64,000 nt of DNA from Pseudomonas sp. MIACH (GTDB taxonomy: Bacteria > Pseudomonadota > Gammaproteobacteria > Pseudomonadales > Pseudomonadaceae): contig NZ_LHVO01000065.1 in assembly GCF_001269925.1 (NCBI RefSeq), forward strand, positions 1 through 64,000, written 5' to 3'. The position numbers and the translations under genes are program-made. Below, one piece after another: positions 1 through 8,955 of the stretch (the stretch's first letter is position 1; every line of letters starts with the position of its first letter). The notes beneath the pieces were generated by a model. The model made no database searches, was not told the origin of the DNA, and saw only the letters and a program-made list of their open reading frames with translations.

Positions 1-60
1 GGTGTGTCAGTCAAAGATGTACTGACACACCGCTATCGGGAGCAAGCCCCCTCCCACAAT
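1..60. repeat. REP element, right half of a REPIN
   Basis: Bases 1-31 form an inverted repeat (GGTGTGTCAG ... CTGACACACC) that runs directly into the core CGGGAGCAAGCCCCCTCCCAC. The same layout, two inverted REP cores around a GGTCAG/CTGACC-like middle, recurs near 8740, 54125 and 59856, so the left REP core lies outside the window. Confidence 0.75.
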
Positions 61-93
61 TGATCTTCATCTCACTTTGGATTGTTAGTGGTT

Positions 94-180
94 TTAGAGC
101 GCTCGGCTGTTGATCGCCCTGCGCAACGCCACCAACCATTTCACCAGCTCCTGCGGATCAATCGGTTTCGCTTTGTTCAT
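94..180 (-). CDS. possible 28-aa small protein
   Basis: A short reverse-strand ORF reads MNKAKPIDPQELVKWLVALR and ends in RAINSRAL. A GAGGGA Shine-Dalgarno-like stretch lies 7 bases before its ATG. The product would be basic, with an amphipathic helix in the middle. I do not recognise the family. It is supported only by the ribosome binding site and the plausible composition, so it could be chance. Confidence 0.3.
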   Translation of the reverse strand: MNKAKPIDPQELVKWLVALRRAINSRAL

Positions 181-229
181 TGTTCATTCCCTCGAAACAC
201 AGACCCCTCAACCATAGCCGTCACCCGCC

Positions 230-390
230 AACCCCGCGAATCCGGGGGTTATCTTTTTGGGTGATATCAATATGCTATTTCGGTATTTAAATTTTACTTT
301 TTATACCTTTAAAGTTCGCGCTACCCGGCGTTACCCACGCTGGTTCGGACGGCGCCCGCCGCATTACCCCTGCGGCGTCATGGACTCAAG
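230..390 (+). promoter_or_regulatory. leader and promoter region of the ABC importer operon
   Basis: A GC-rich hairpin (AACCCC 230-235, GGGGTT 245-250) followed by ATCTTTTT may be a weak terminator. It is followed by an AT-rich stretch at 258-312, the likely promoter. A second hairpin with perfect 7-bp arms (CGCCGCA 357-363, TGCGGCG 371-377) lies 13 bases before the first start codon, and there is no good Shine-Dalgarno sequence between. No promoter boxes could be assigned with confidence. Confidence 0.4.
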
Positions 391-1056
391 ATGACCTTCG
401 ATTTCGCTTTTATCCTCAGCACCCTGCCGGCGTTTCTGAAAGCCGTGGGCGTCACGCTGCAAGTAGGCCTGATCGCCATCGCCACCTCCCTGCTGGTGGC
501 GCTGATCAACGCCGCGCTGCTGGTGTTTCGCACGCCGTACCTGTCGCGCCTGGTGGCGCTCTATGTGGAGCTGGCGCGCAATACGCCGCTGCTGATCCAG
601 CTGTTTTTCGTGTACTTCGCCTTGCCGGCCCTGGGGTTCAATATCTCCGGGTTCTGGGCGGCGATCATCACCATGACCTTCCTCGGCGGGGCCTACCTCA
701 CCGAAGTGCTGCGCGCCGGTGTGGAAGCGGTGCCGCTGGCGCAGATCGAGTCGGGCAAGTCCATCGGTCTGTCGGATTGGCAACTGCTGCGCCATGTGAT
801 CCTGCCCCAGGCCGGCATCCTCAGCCTGCCGGCGTTGTTCGCCAATTTCATCTTCCTGCTCAAGGAGACCACCGTGGTCTCTGCCGTGGCGGTGCCGGAG
901 ATTCTCTACACCACCAAGAGCTACATCGCCCTCTACTACAAGACCTACGAAATGCTCGCCGTGCTGACGCTGATTTGCGTGCTGTTGTTCTTGCCGCTGT
1001 CGCTGCTGCTCAGCCGCCTGGAAAGGAGGCTCCAGCATGGCCAGTTCGGGTCTTGA
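391..1056 (+). CDS. polar amino acid ABC transporter, permease 1
   Basis: This 221-aa inner-membrane permease belongs to the HisM/GlnP family. Hydrophobic segments alternate through the whole protein, and the EAA loop that docks on the ATPase lies at about residues 105-141 (EVLRAGVEAVP ... GLSDWQLLRHVILPQA). It is the first gene of an importer operon and overlaps the second permease gene by 20 bases, which implies translational coupling and a heterodimeric membrane channel. The ATG at 391 has no clear ribosome binding site and follows a hairpin at 357-377. The substrate is not shown by the sequence; a sulfur amino acid is possible given the neighbourhood. Confidence 0.9.
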   Translation: MTFDFAFILSTLPAFLKAVGVTLQVGLIAIATSLLVALINAALLVFRTPYLSRLVALYVELARNTPLLIQLFFVYFALPALGFNISGFWAAIITMTFLGGAYLTEVLRAGVEAVPLAQIESGKSIGLSDWQLLRHVILPQAGILSLPALFANFIFLLKETTVVSAVAVPEILYTTKSYIALYYKTYEMLAVLTLICVLLFLPLSLLLSRLERRLQHGQFGS

Positions 1057-1696
1057 GTTGTTGTGGGTGTCGTTGCCGCAATTGGGCAAGGGCGCTGCGC
1101 AAACCCTGTCAATTTCGTTTTTGAGCATCGCCTTCAGTACGGTCGGCGGCGTGTTGTATGGCGTGCTGCGCACCTTGAACAACAGACTGATCAACGCGGT
1201 GCTGCGGGTTTACCTGGAGCTGTTCCGGGCGATTCCGGTGTTGGTGTGGTTGTACCTGCTGTTCTTTGGCCTGCCGATCTTCTTTGGCCTGAGCATCCCC
1301 AGTTTCTGGTGCGCGGTGCTGGTGCTGTCGTTGTGGGGCGCCAGCGAAGTGGGTGAAGTGGTACGCGGCGCGCTGCATTCGCTGCCCCGTGGCCAGCGCG
1401 AAGCCGGCCTGTCGATTGGCTTGTCCGACCCGCAGTTGTACGGCTACGTGTTGCTGCCCCAGGCCCTCAAGCGCATGACCCCGCCGACCATCAACGTCTA
1501 CACGCGCATCATCAAGACCAGCTCCCTGGCGGTGCTGATCGGTGTCGTGGACGTGATCAAGGTCGGCCAGCAAATCATCGAGCGCACCTATGAGTCCGTG
1601 TTGATCTACGGCGTGCTGTTCCTGTTTTTCTTCTTTATCTGCTACCCGTTGTCGGCCGCCTCCAAGGTGCTGGAACGGCGCTGGGCCCAAGCATGA
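1037..1696 (+). CDS. polar amino acid ABC transporter, permease 2
   Basis: This 219-aa integral membrane protein is the second HisM/GlnP-type permease of the importer. It carries the conserved EAA region (EVVRGALHSLPRGQREAGLSIGLSD) near residues 103-127. The ATG at 1037 follows an excellent AGGAGG ribosome binding site located inside the end of the previous gene. Its own end overlaps the ATPase gene by 4 bases. It pairs with the 391-1056 product to form the translocation path. Confidence 0.9.
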   Translation: MASSGLELLWVSLPQLGKGAAQTLSISFLSIAFSTVGGVLYGVLRTLNNRLINAVLRVYLELFRAIPVLVWLYLLFFGLPIFFGLSIPSFWCAVLVLSLWGASEVGEVVRGALHSLPRGQREAGLSIGLSDPQLYGYVLLPQALKRMTPPTINVYTRIIKTSSLAVLIGVVDVIKVGQQIIERTYESVLIYGVLFLFFFFICYPLSAASKVLERRWAQA

Positions 1697-2469
1697 GCGC
1701 ATTGATCGAGTTCCAGGGTTTCAACAAATTCTTCGGCGACCAGCAGGTGCTCAAGGGCATCGACTTGAGTGTGCAAAGCGGCGAAGTGGTGGTAATCCTC
1801 GGCCCCAGCGGCTGCGGCAAAAGCACCTTGCTGCGCTGCCTCAACGGCCTGGAAGTGGCCCATAGCGGCAGCCTGCGGTTTGCCGGCAAAGAGTTGTTGG
1901 ATAAAGCCACCGACTGGCGCCAGGTGCGCCAGGACGTGGGCATGGTGTTCCAGAGCTACCACCTGTTCCCGCACATGAGTGTGCTCGACAACATCCTGCT
2001 CGGCCCGCTGAAAGTGCAAAAGCGCGAGCCGCGCGAAGCCCGCGCGCAGGCCGAGCAACTGCTGGCGCGCGTCGGCCTGGCGGACAAGCGCGACGCCTTC
2101 CCGCGCCAGCTCTCCGGCGGCCAGCAGCAACGCATTGCCATCGTCCGCTCGCTGTGCATGAACCCCCAGGTCATGCTGTTCGATGAGGTCACCGCCGCCC
2201 TCGATCCGGAGATGGTCAAGGAAGTGCTGGAGGTGATCCAGGGCCTGGCTCGCGACGGTATGACCCTGCTGATCGTCACCCACGAAATGGCCTTCGCCCG
2301 CGCCGTCGCCGACCGCGTGGTGTTTATGGAGGCCGGTCGCATCCTCGAACACAACACCCCCGAAGAATTCTTTACGAACCCGCAAACCGCACGCGCGCAG
2401 CAGTTCCTGGAGAAGTTCTCCTTTGTCTCAACACTGCCCAAGAAAACCAAGGAACTGGAGCTGCTATGA
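1693..2469 (+). CDS. polar amino acid ABC transporter, ATP-binding protein
   Basis: This 258-aa cytoplasmic ATPase energises the importer. Walker A is GPSGCGKST at residues 37-45, the ABC signature is LSGGQQQR, and Walker B reads MLFDEVTAALDP, the form usual in amino acid importers; the switch histidine lies in IVTHEM. It overlaps the upstream permease gene and the downstream binding-protein gene by 4 bases each, so all four genes should be one transcript. Confidence 0.93.
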   Translation: MSALIEFQGFNKFFGDQQVLKGIDLSVQSGEVVVILGPSGCGKSTLLRCLNGLEVAHSGSLRFAGKELLDKATDWRQVRQDVGMVFQSYHLFPHMSVLDNILLGPLKVQKREPREARAQAEQLLARVGLADKRDAFPRQLSGGQQQRIAIVRSLCMNPQVMLFDEVTAALDPEMVKEVLEVIQGLARDGMTLLIVTHEMAFARAVADRVVFMEAGRILEHNTPEEFFTNPQTARAQQFLEKFSFVSTLPKKTKELELL

Positions 2470-3317
2470 AAAAGTTACTGCTGCCACTGTTGGCCGTCGC
2501 CTTACTGGCCGGCTGCGATAAAAAGGCCGAAGAGCCTGCTAAACCTGCTGCCGCCGTGAGCTACCTCGACAAGATCAAGGCGCGCGACAAGCTGATCGTC
2601 GGCGTATTCACCGACAAACCACCGTTTGGCTTTGTCAACGAAGCCGGGCGCTACGTCGGCTTCGATACCGATATCGGCCGTCAATTCGCCAAGGACCTGC
2701 TGGGCGATGAGAACAAAGTCGAATTCGTCGCCGTCGAGCCGGCCAGCCGTATTCCGTTCCTGCAAAGCGACAAGGTCGACCTGATCCTCGCCAACATGAC
2801 CGTGACGCCCGAGCGCAAGGAAGCGGTGGACTTCACCAACCCCAACCTGAAAGTCGCGGTGCAGGCCCTGGTGCCCCAGGACAGTTCGGTGAAAAGCCTG
2901 GATGACCTGGCCACCCGCACCACCATCGTCACCACCGGTACCACTGCCGATATCTGGCTGACCAAGAACCACCCGGACTGGAAACTGCTGAAGTTCGAGA
3001 AAAACTCCGAGTCGCTGCAAGCGCTGTCGGCCGGGCGTGGCGATGCCTATGCGCAAGACAACCTGGTGCTGTTCAGCTGGGCCAAGCAGAACCCAGGCTA
3101 CCGCGTGCTGGAACAGAAGCTCGGTGACGAAGCGCCCATCGCCCCGGCGGTGAAGAAGGGCAATATCGAACTGCGTGACTGGGTGAATGCCGAGTTGGCG
3201 AAGTTGGGTGAGGAGAAATTCCTGCTCAAGCTGTATGACCAATATGTGCGCAAAGAGCTGAGCGATGACACCAAGCCCGAGAGTGTGATTGTTGAAGGCG
3301 GGAAGTGGCAGGGCTAG
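2466..3317 (+). CDS. amino acid ABC transporter, substrate-binding lipoprotein
   Basis: This 283-aa protein captures the substrate in the periplasm. It starts with a lipoprotein signal peptide whose lipobox LLAGC would be acylated on Cys16. The mature part is a family 3 solute-binding domain (KLIVGVFTDKPPFGFV, then DLILANMTVTPERKEAVDFTNPN). The gene is last in the operon, which is less common than first. It resembles CjaA/PEB1-type binding proteins, some of which bind cysteine or acidic amino acids; the substrate here is inference. The gene is followed by a REP element at 3335. Confidence 0.88.
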   Translation: MKKLLLPLLAVALLAGCDKKAEEPAKPAAAVSYLDKIKARDKLIVGVFTDKPPFGFVNEAGRYVGFDTDIGRQFAKDLLGDENKVEFVAVEPASRIPFLQSDKVDLILANMTVTPERKEAVDFTNPNLKVAVQALVPQDSSVKSLDDLATRTTIVTTGTTADIWLTKNHPDWKLLKFEKNSESLQALSAGRGDAYAQDNLVLFSWAKQNPGYRVLEQKLGDEAPIAPAVKKGNIELRDWVNAELAKLGEEKFLLKLYDQYVRKELSDDTKPESVIVEGGKWQG

Positions 3318-3334
3318 TTCTGCGCTGACTGTTA

Positions 3335-3367
3335 TGCCGCTATCGGGAGCAAGCTCCCTCCCACATT
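3335..3367. repeat. single REP element
   Basis: One copy of the CTATCGGGAGCAAGCTCCCTCCCACATTT repeat lies just after the importer operon. The GGGAGCAAGCTCCC core is self-complementary and may slow decay or transcription past the operon end. Confidence 0.7.
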
Positions 3368-3523
3368 TGAATGTATTCACACGTCACATGTGCGAGAGGA
3401 CTTGCCCCCGATGAGGCCGGTGACCCCCCCCTCAATACGCCTTCCCCATGCAGATAAGGAACCCTGATCTAAGCTCACAGTCGCATACACACTGGCACAT
3501 CGCATCGCGCACAAGGAGTCTGC

Positions 3524-4606
3524 ATGGGCGGTCGTATTTCCATCTGTATCGTCGGTTTGGGTTTAGTGGTGTTGCTGAGCGCTTGCGGCCAGGAAAACGC
3601 CGAACCCAAGCAGCATTCCCGAGTATTTGTGCAAACCGTGCAACCCGCGGATTTCGCCGCGGCCGTCACGCTGACCGGGGATGTGCAGGCGCGCGTGCAA
3701 ACCGACTTGTCCTTCCGCGTGGGCGGCAAGATCATCCAGCGCATGGTGGATGTGGGTGACCGCGTGACCGCCAGGCAAGTGCTGGCCAGGCTCGATCCCA
3801 AGGATTTGCAGACCAACGTCGATTCCGCCCAGGCCCAGGTCGTGGCCGAACAGGCGCGGGTCAAGCAAACCGCCGCCGCGTTTGTGCGCCAGGAAAAACT
3901 CCTGCCCAAGGGCTACACCAGCCGCAGCGAGTACGACTCCGCCCAGGCCGCGCTGCGCAGCAGCCAAAGTGCCCTGGCCGCCGCGCAGGCCCAGTTGGCC
4001 AATGCCCGTGAACAACTCGGCTATACCGCCCTGGTTGCGGATGCGCCGGGGGTGATCACCGCGCGCCAGGCCGAAGTCGGTCAGGTGGTGCAGGCCACCG
4101 TGCCGATTTTCAGCCTGGCCACCGATGGCGAGCGCGATGCGGTGTTCAACGTCTATGAATCGCTGCTGGTAGAACCGCCACCGGATGCGCCGATCACCGT
4201 CAGCCTGCTGGATAACCCCAGCATCAAGACCGTGGGTAAAGTGCGTGAAGTCACCCCGGCCGTGGCCGCCAATACCGGCACGGTGCAAGTGAAGATCGCT
4301 CTGCAATCCCTGCCCCAAGGCATGCGACTCGGTTCGGTGGTCAGCGCCACCGCCAATGGCCCGGCCAAGCCGAGCATCGAGCTGCCCTGGTCGGCGTTGA
4401 CCAAAGACCTCAACGAGCCGGCTGTATGGCTGGTGGACGGCGAGGGTAAAGCGCAACTGCACAAGGTCAGCGTGGCGCGTTACCTCACCGGCAAAGTGAT
4501 TATTGCCGACGGCCTTAAAGGTGGCGAAAAAGTCGTGGTGGCCGGTGGGCAATTGCTGCACCCCGGCATGCTGGTCGAGATCGCCCAGCCAGGAGGCCAG
4601 CCATGA
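3524..4606 (+). CDS. triA: RND efflux membrane fusion lipoprotein (TriA-like)
   Basis: This 360-aa periplasmic adaptor has a lipoprotein signal (lipobox LLSAC, Cys21). A barrel-sandwich half (LSFRVGGKIIQRMVDVGDRV) is followed by a helical hairpin rich in Ala and Gln and a second lipoyl half (LGYTALVADAPGVI). It joins the inner-membrane pump to an outer-membrane channel. The ATG at 3524 follows CAAGGAG. It overlaps a second fusion-protein gene by 4 bases. Two adaptors ahead of one RND pump is the hallmark of TriABC, the triclosan efflux system of P. aeruginosa; the assignment rests on this architecture and likeness, not on an alignment. Confidence 0.8.
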   Translation: MGGRISICIVGLGLVVLLSACGQENAEPKQHSRVFVQTVQPADFAAAVTLTGDVQARVQTDLSFRVGGKIIQRMVDVGDRVTARQVLARLDPKDLQTNVDSAQAQVVAEQARVKQTAAAFVRQEKLLPKGYTSRSEYDSAQAALRSSQSALAAAQAQLANAREQLGYTALVADAPGVITARQAEVGQVVQATVPIFSLATDGERDAVFNVYESLLVEPPPDAPITVSLLDNPSIKTVGKVREVTPAVAANTGTVQVKIALQSLPQGMRLGSVVSATANGPAKPSIELPWSALTKDLNEPAVWLVDGEGKAQLHKVSVARYLTGKVIIADGLKGGEKVVVAGGQLLHPGMLVEIAQPGGQP

Positions 4607-5673
4607 AACGCCTGACGGTTGTACTTGCCGCCAGCCTGTTGCTGATGGCCTGCTCCAAGGAAGAACCGGCGCCCGAGCCCGTGCGCCCGGTGCTGTCCAT
4701 GGAGGTGAAGTCCGAAGACCAGGAAACCCTCGGCCGCTTCGCCGGCACCATCCAAGCTCGCTACGAAAGCAACCTGGGCTTCCGCGTGCCCGGTCGCATC
4801 GCCCGGCGTGCCGTGGATGTAGGTGCCGAAGTGGACAAGGGCGCCTTGCTCGCCGTGCTCGACCCTACCGACCAACAGAACCAATTGCGCGCCGCCCAAG
4901 GCGATTTGGCGCGCGTGCAGGCACAGTTCATCAATGCCCAGGCCAATGCCCGTCGCCAGCAGGAGCTGTTCAACCGTGGGGTCGGCGCCCAGGCCCAGCT
5001 GGATGTGGCCCAGACCGACCTGAAGACCACCCAGGCCTCCCTCGACCAGGCCCAGGCTTCGGTCAACCAGGCCAAGGATCAGCTCAACTACGCCGAGCTG
5101 CGCACCGACCACGCCGGCATCGTCACTGCCTGGAATGCCGAGGCCGGCCAGGTGGTGAGCGCCGGTCAGCAAGTGGTGACCCTGGCGCGCCCGGACATCA
5201 AGGAAGCGGTCATCGACCTGCCCGCCGGTCTTGCAGAGCGCCTGCCGCCGGATGTGGTGTTCCTCGTCGCCGGGCAACTCGACCCCAGCGTCAACACCAC
5301 CGCCACCGTGCGCGAGATCGAACCCCAGGCCCAAAGCGCCACGCGCACCCGTCGCGCGCGCCTGACCCTGGCCGAAACGCCCCCCGCGTTCCGCCTCGGC
5401 ACGGCGATCAGCGTGACCTTGAGTTCGGCCATCGCCCCACGCATCGAGTTGCCCCTGAGCGCCTTGCAGGACGTCGACGGCAAGCCCCGCATCTGGATCC
5501 TCGACACCCAAAGCCAGACCGTGCAACCGCGCGACATCACGGTGCTTAGCCGTGACGCGGACAGCGCCTTGCTCAACGGCGGTGTCAAACCCGGCGAACG
5601 TATCGTCACCGCCGGCGTGAACAGCCTGAAACCTGGGCAAAAAGTCAAAATCGACGAGGACAGCCCGCGATGA
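4603..5673 (+). CDS. triB: RND efflux membrane fusion lipoprotein (TriB-like)
   Basis: This second 356-aa adaptor also has a lipoprotein signal (LLLMAC, Cys17). Its lipoyl motif GFRVPGRIARRAVDVGAEV parallels that of the preceding protein, followed by an Ala/Gln-rich coiled coil (about residues 95-155). In TriABC both adaptors are needed for pump activity. The gene overlaps triA and triC by 4 bases each, so the three proteins are likely made in matched amounts. Confidence 0.8.
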   Translation: MKRLTVVLAASLLLMACSKEEPAPEPVRPVLSMEVKSEDQETLGRFAGTIQARYESNLGFRVPGRIARRAVDVGAEVDKGALLAVLDPTDQQNQLRAAQGDLARVQAQFINAQANARRQQELFNRGVGAQAQLDVAQTDLKTTQASLDQAQASVNQAKDQLNYAELRTDHAGIVTAWNAEAGQVVSAGQQVVTLARPDIKEAVIDLPAGLAERLPPDVVFLVAGQLDPSVNTTATVREIEPQAQSATRTRRARLTLAETPPAFRLGTAISVTLSSAIAPRIELPLSALQDVDGKPRIWILDTQSQTVQPRDITVLSRDADSALLNGGVKPGERIVTAGVNSLKPGQKVKIDEDSPR

Positions 5674-8600
5674 AAGGGAGCTTCAACTTATCCGACTGGG
5701 CCCTCAAGCATCAGTCCTTCGTCTGGTACCTGATGTTCGTCGCGCTGCTGATGGGCGTGTTCTCCTACATGAACCTGGGCCGCGAGGAAGACCCCTCGTT
5801 CACCATCAAGACCATGGTGATCCAGACTCGCTGGCCGGGCGCGACCCAGGAAGAAACCCTCAAGCAGGTCACAGACCGCATCGAGAAAAAACTCGAGGAA
5901 CTCGACTCCCTCGACTACGTGAAAAGCTACACCCGGCCGGGTGAATCCACGGTGTTCGTGTTCCTCAAGGACACCACCAGCGCCAAGGCCATCCCGGAGG
6001 TCTGGTACCAGGTCCGCAAGAAGATCGACGACATTCGCGGTAGCTTCCCCCAGGGCTTGCAGGGGCCGTCATTCAACGACGAATTCGGTGATGTGTTCGG
6101 CTCGGTGTACGCCTTTACCGGCGACGGCCTGTCGATGCGCCAGTTGCGCGACTACGTGGAGCAGGTGCGCGCCGAGATCCGTTCGGTGCCGGGGCTGGGC
6201 AAGGTCGAGATGATCGGCCAGCAGGACGAAGTGATTTACCTGAATTTCTCTACGCGCAAATTGGCGGCCCTGGGCATTGACCAGCGCCAGGTGGTGCAGA
6301 GCCTGCAATCGCAGAACGCGGTGACCCCGGCGGGGGTGATCGAGGCCGGGCCGGAGCGGATTTCGGTGCGCACATCCGGGCAGTTTGCTTCGGAGAAAGA
6401 CCTGGCCGACGTCAATCTGCGCCTCAATGACCGCTTTTATCGCCTGGCGGACATCGCCGAGATCAGCCGTGGCTACGTCGACCCGGCGCGGCCGATGTTC
6501 CGCTTCAACGGCAAGCCGGCGATTGGCTTGGCCATTGCCATGCAGAAGGGCGGCAACATCCAGTCGTTCGGTAAGGCACTGCACACGCGCATGGACGAAC
6601 TGACCGCCGACCTGCCGGTGGGCGTCGGTGTGCATAAGGTCTCCGACCAGGCCGAAGTGGTGGAAGAGGCCGTCGGCGGCTTTACCAGCGCGCTGTTCGA
6701 AGCGGTGATCATCGTGCTGGTGGTGAGCTTTATCAGCCTCGGCATGCGCGCCGGGCTGGTGGTGGCGTGCTCGATTCCGTTGGTGCTGGCGCTGGTGTTC
6801 GTGTTCATGGAATACAGCGGCATCACCATGCAGCGCGTGTCGCTGGGGGCGTTGATCATCGCCCTCGGCCTGTTGGTGGACGACGCGATGATCACCGTGG
6901 AGATGATGATCACGCGCCTGGAAAAAGGCGAAACCAAGGAGCAGGCGGCGACCTACGCCTACACCTCCACGGCATTCCCGATGCTCACCGGTACCCTGGT
7001 GACCGTCGCGGGTTTCGTGCCGATTGGCCTCAACGCCAGTTCGGCGGGGGAGTACACCTTCACCCTGTTCGCGGTGATCGCCGTGGCGATGCTGGTGTCG
7101 TGGGTGGTGGCGGTGCTGTTTGCGCCGGTGATTGGCGTGCATATCCTCAGTGCCAAGGTCAAACCCCACAGCGCCGAGCCGGGGCGCATCGGCCGCGCGT
7201 TCAATGGCGGCATGCTATGGGCCATGCGCAACCGCTGGTGGGCCATCGGCATCACCGTGGGCCTGTTCGTGGCGTCGGTGTTCTCCATGCAGTTTGTGCA
7301 GAACCAGTTCTTCCCGTCGTCGGACCGCCCGGAAATTCTCGTCGACCTCAACCTGCCGCAAAACGCCTCGATCAACGAGACGCGCAAGGCGGTCGACCGT
7401 CTGGAAGCGATCATCAAGGACGATCCGGACATTACGCGCTGGAGCACCTATATCGGCCAGGGCGCGATCCGTTTCTACCTGCCCCTCGACCAGCAACTGG
7501 AAAACCCCTACTACGCGCAGTTGGTGATCGTCAGCAAAGGCCTGGAAGAGCGCGGCGCCCTGATTGCGCGCCTGCAGAAGCTCCTGCGTGATGACTTCGT
7601 GGGTATAGGCAGTTTTGTGCAACCACTGGAAATGGGCCCGCCGGTGGGACGTCCGATCCAGTACCGCGTGTCTGGCAAAGACACCGACCAGGTGCGCAAG
7701 CACGCCATCGAACTGGCGACCCTGCTGGATCAAAACACTCACCTGGGCGAGATCATCTACGACTGGAACGAGCCGGGCAAAGTGCTGCGCATCGACATTG
7801 CCCAGGACAAGGCGCGCCAACTCGGGCTGTCATCCGAAGACGTGGCGCAGTTGATGAACAGCGTGGTCAGCGGTGCGTCGGTGACCCAGGTGCACGACGA
7901 CATCTACCTGATCAACGTGGTCGGCCGCGCCGAGGACGCCGAGCGCGGCACCCCGGAAACCTTGCAGAACCTGCAGATCGTCACGCCCAACGGCACCTCG
8001 ATCCCGCTGCTGGCCTTCGCCACCGTGCGCTATGAGCTGGAGCAGCCGCTGGTGTGGCGTCGCGACCGCAAGCCGACCATCACCATTAAAGCGTCGGTAC
8101 GCGATGAGATGCAGCCGACCGACCTGGTCAAGCAACTCAAGCCGGAGATCGACAAATTCAGCGCCGGCCTGCCGGTGGGCTACAAGGTCGCCACGGGCGG
8201 CACCGTGGAAGAAAGCGGCAAGGCCCAGGGCCCGATTGCCAGCGTGGTGCCGCTGATGCTGTTCCTCATGGCGACGTTCCTGATGATCCAACTGCACAGC
8301 GTGCAGAAGATGTTCCTGGTGGCCAGTGTCGCGCCGCTGGGGCTGATCGGCGTGGTGCTGGCGCTGATCCCCACGGGCACGCCCATGGGCTTTGTGGCGA
8401 TCCTCGGTATCCTGGCGCTGATCGGCATCATCATCCGCAACTCGGTGATCCTGGTGACGCAGATCCACGAATATGAAGTGGCCGGCTACACGCCGTGGGA
8501 CGCGGTGGTGGAAGCCACCGAGCACCGGCGCAGGCCGATCCTGCTCACGGCGGCTGCGGCGAGCCTGGGCATGATCCCGATTGCCCGGGAAGTGTTCTGG

Positions 8601-8735
8601 GGGCCGATGGCCTACGCGATGATTGGCGGCATCATCATCGCCACCTTGCTGACGCTGTTGTTCCTGCCGGCGCTGTATGTGGCCTGGTACAAGATCCGCG
8701 AACCAAAGCAGAAGCAACAGGAAAACCACGGTTAA
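5670..8735 (+). CDS. triC: RND multidrug efflux pump (TriC-like)
   Basis: This 1021-aa inner-membrane proton-driven pump has the usual RND plan: a TM1 helix, a large periplasmic loop, TM2-6, a second large loop and TM8-12. TM4 carries the proton-relay acids (GLLVDDAMITVEMM), and a duplicated TM segment reads LALIGIIIRNSVILVTQIHEYE. Length matches TriC. No outer-membrane channel gene follows; TriABC of P. aeruginosa uses the unlinked OpmH, so an unlinked TolC-like partner is expected. No TetR-type regulator is adjacent either. Real substrates here are unknown. Confidence 0.88.
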   Translation: MKGSFNLSDWALKHQSFVWYLMFVALLMGVFSYMNLGREEDPSFTIKTMVIQTRWPGATQEETLKQVTDRIEKKLEELDSLDYVKSYTRPGESTVFVFLKDTTSAKAIPEVWYQVRKKIDDIRGSFPQGLQGPSFNDEFGDVFGSVYAFTGDGLSMRQLRDYVEQVRAEIRSVPGLGKVEMIGQQDEVIYLNFSTRKLAALGIDQRQVVQSLQSQNAVTPAGVIEAGPERISVRTSGQFASEKDLADVNLRLNDRFYRLADIAEISRGYVDPARPMFRFNGKPAIGLAIAMQKGGNIQSFGKALHTRMDELTADLPVGVGVHKVSDQAEVVEEAVGGFTSALFEAVIIVLVVSFISLGMRAGLVVACSIPLVLALVFVFMEYSGITMQRVSLGALIIALGLLVDDAMITVEMMITRLEKGETKEQAATYAYTSTAFPMLTGTLVTVAGFVPIGLNASSAGEYTFTLFAVIAVAMLVSWVVAVLFAPVIGVHILSAKVKPHSAEPGRIGRAFNGGMLWAMRNRWWAIGITVGLFVASVFSMQFVQNQFFPSSDRPEILVDLNLPQNASINETRKAVDRLEAIIKDDPDITRWSTYIGQGAIRFYLPLDQQLENPYYAQLVIVSKGLEERGALIARLQKLLRDDFVGIGSFVQPLEMGPPVGRPIQYRVSGKDTDQVRKHAIELATLLDQNTHLGEIIYDWNEPGKVLRIDIAQDKARQLGLSSEDVAQLMNSVVSGASVTQVHDDIYLINVVGRAEDAERGTPETLQNLQIVTPNGTSIPLLAFATVRYELEQPLVWRRDRKPTITIKASVRDEMQPTDLVKQLKPEIDKFSAGLPVGYKVATGGTVEESGKAQGPIASVVPLMLFLMATFLMIQLHSVQKMFLVASVAPLGLIGVVLALIPTGTPMGFVAILGILALIGIIIRNSVILVTQIHEYEVAGYTPWDAVVEATEHRRRPILLTAAAASLGMIPIAREVFWGPMAYAMIGGIIIATLLTLLFLPALYVAWYKIREPKQKQQENHG

Positions 8736-8736
8736 A

Positions 8737-8846
8737 AATGTGGGAGGGGACTTGCTCCCGATGGCGGTGGGTCAGCAAAAAATATTTGTCTGACCCACCG
8801 CCATCGGGAGCAAGTCGAATCGTCGCACCGCCCCCCCACAATTGAT
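8737..8846. repeat. REPIN (two inverted REP elements)
   Basis: Left core TGTGGGAGGGGACTTGCTCCCGAT and right core ATCGGGAGCAAGTCG...CCCCCCCACA flank a perfectly paired inner part (GGCGGTGGGTCAG / CTGACCCACCGCC). The right core is interrupted by about 14 extra bases (GAATCGTCGCACCG), a decayed or modified copy. Confidence 0.75.
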
Positions 8847-8955
8847 CTCAGCTGGGCATTTGAGACGTGGGAAATTTCCGCAAGTGAAGCCTGTTGCCCC
8901 GGCCAATCATTGAGTGCTTTACCCTCCGGCCTCCACCTCTCAACGGTCGCCTGCC

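Noticed and set aside
380-394. Four-codon ORF overlapping the first permease start
   Set aside because: Too short to support, with no ribosome binding site; likely chance.
364-1194. 276-aa reverse ORF opposite the first permease
   Set aside because: It is rich in Gln, His and Arg with no known motif, as expected for the reverse frame of GC-rich coding DNA; the forward gene has clear permease motifs.
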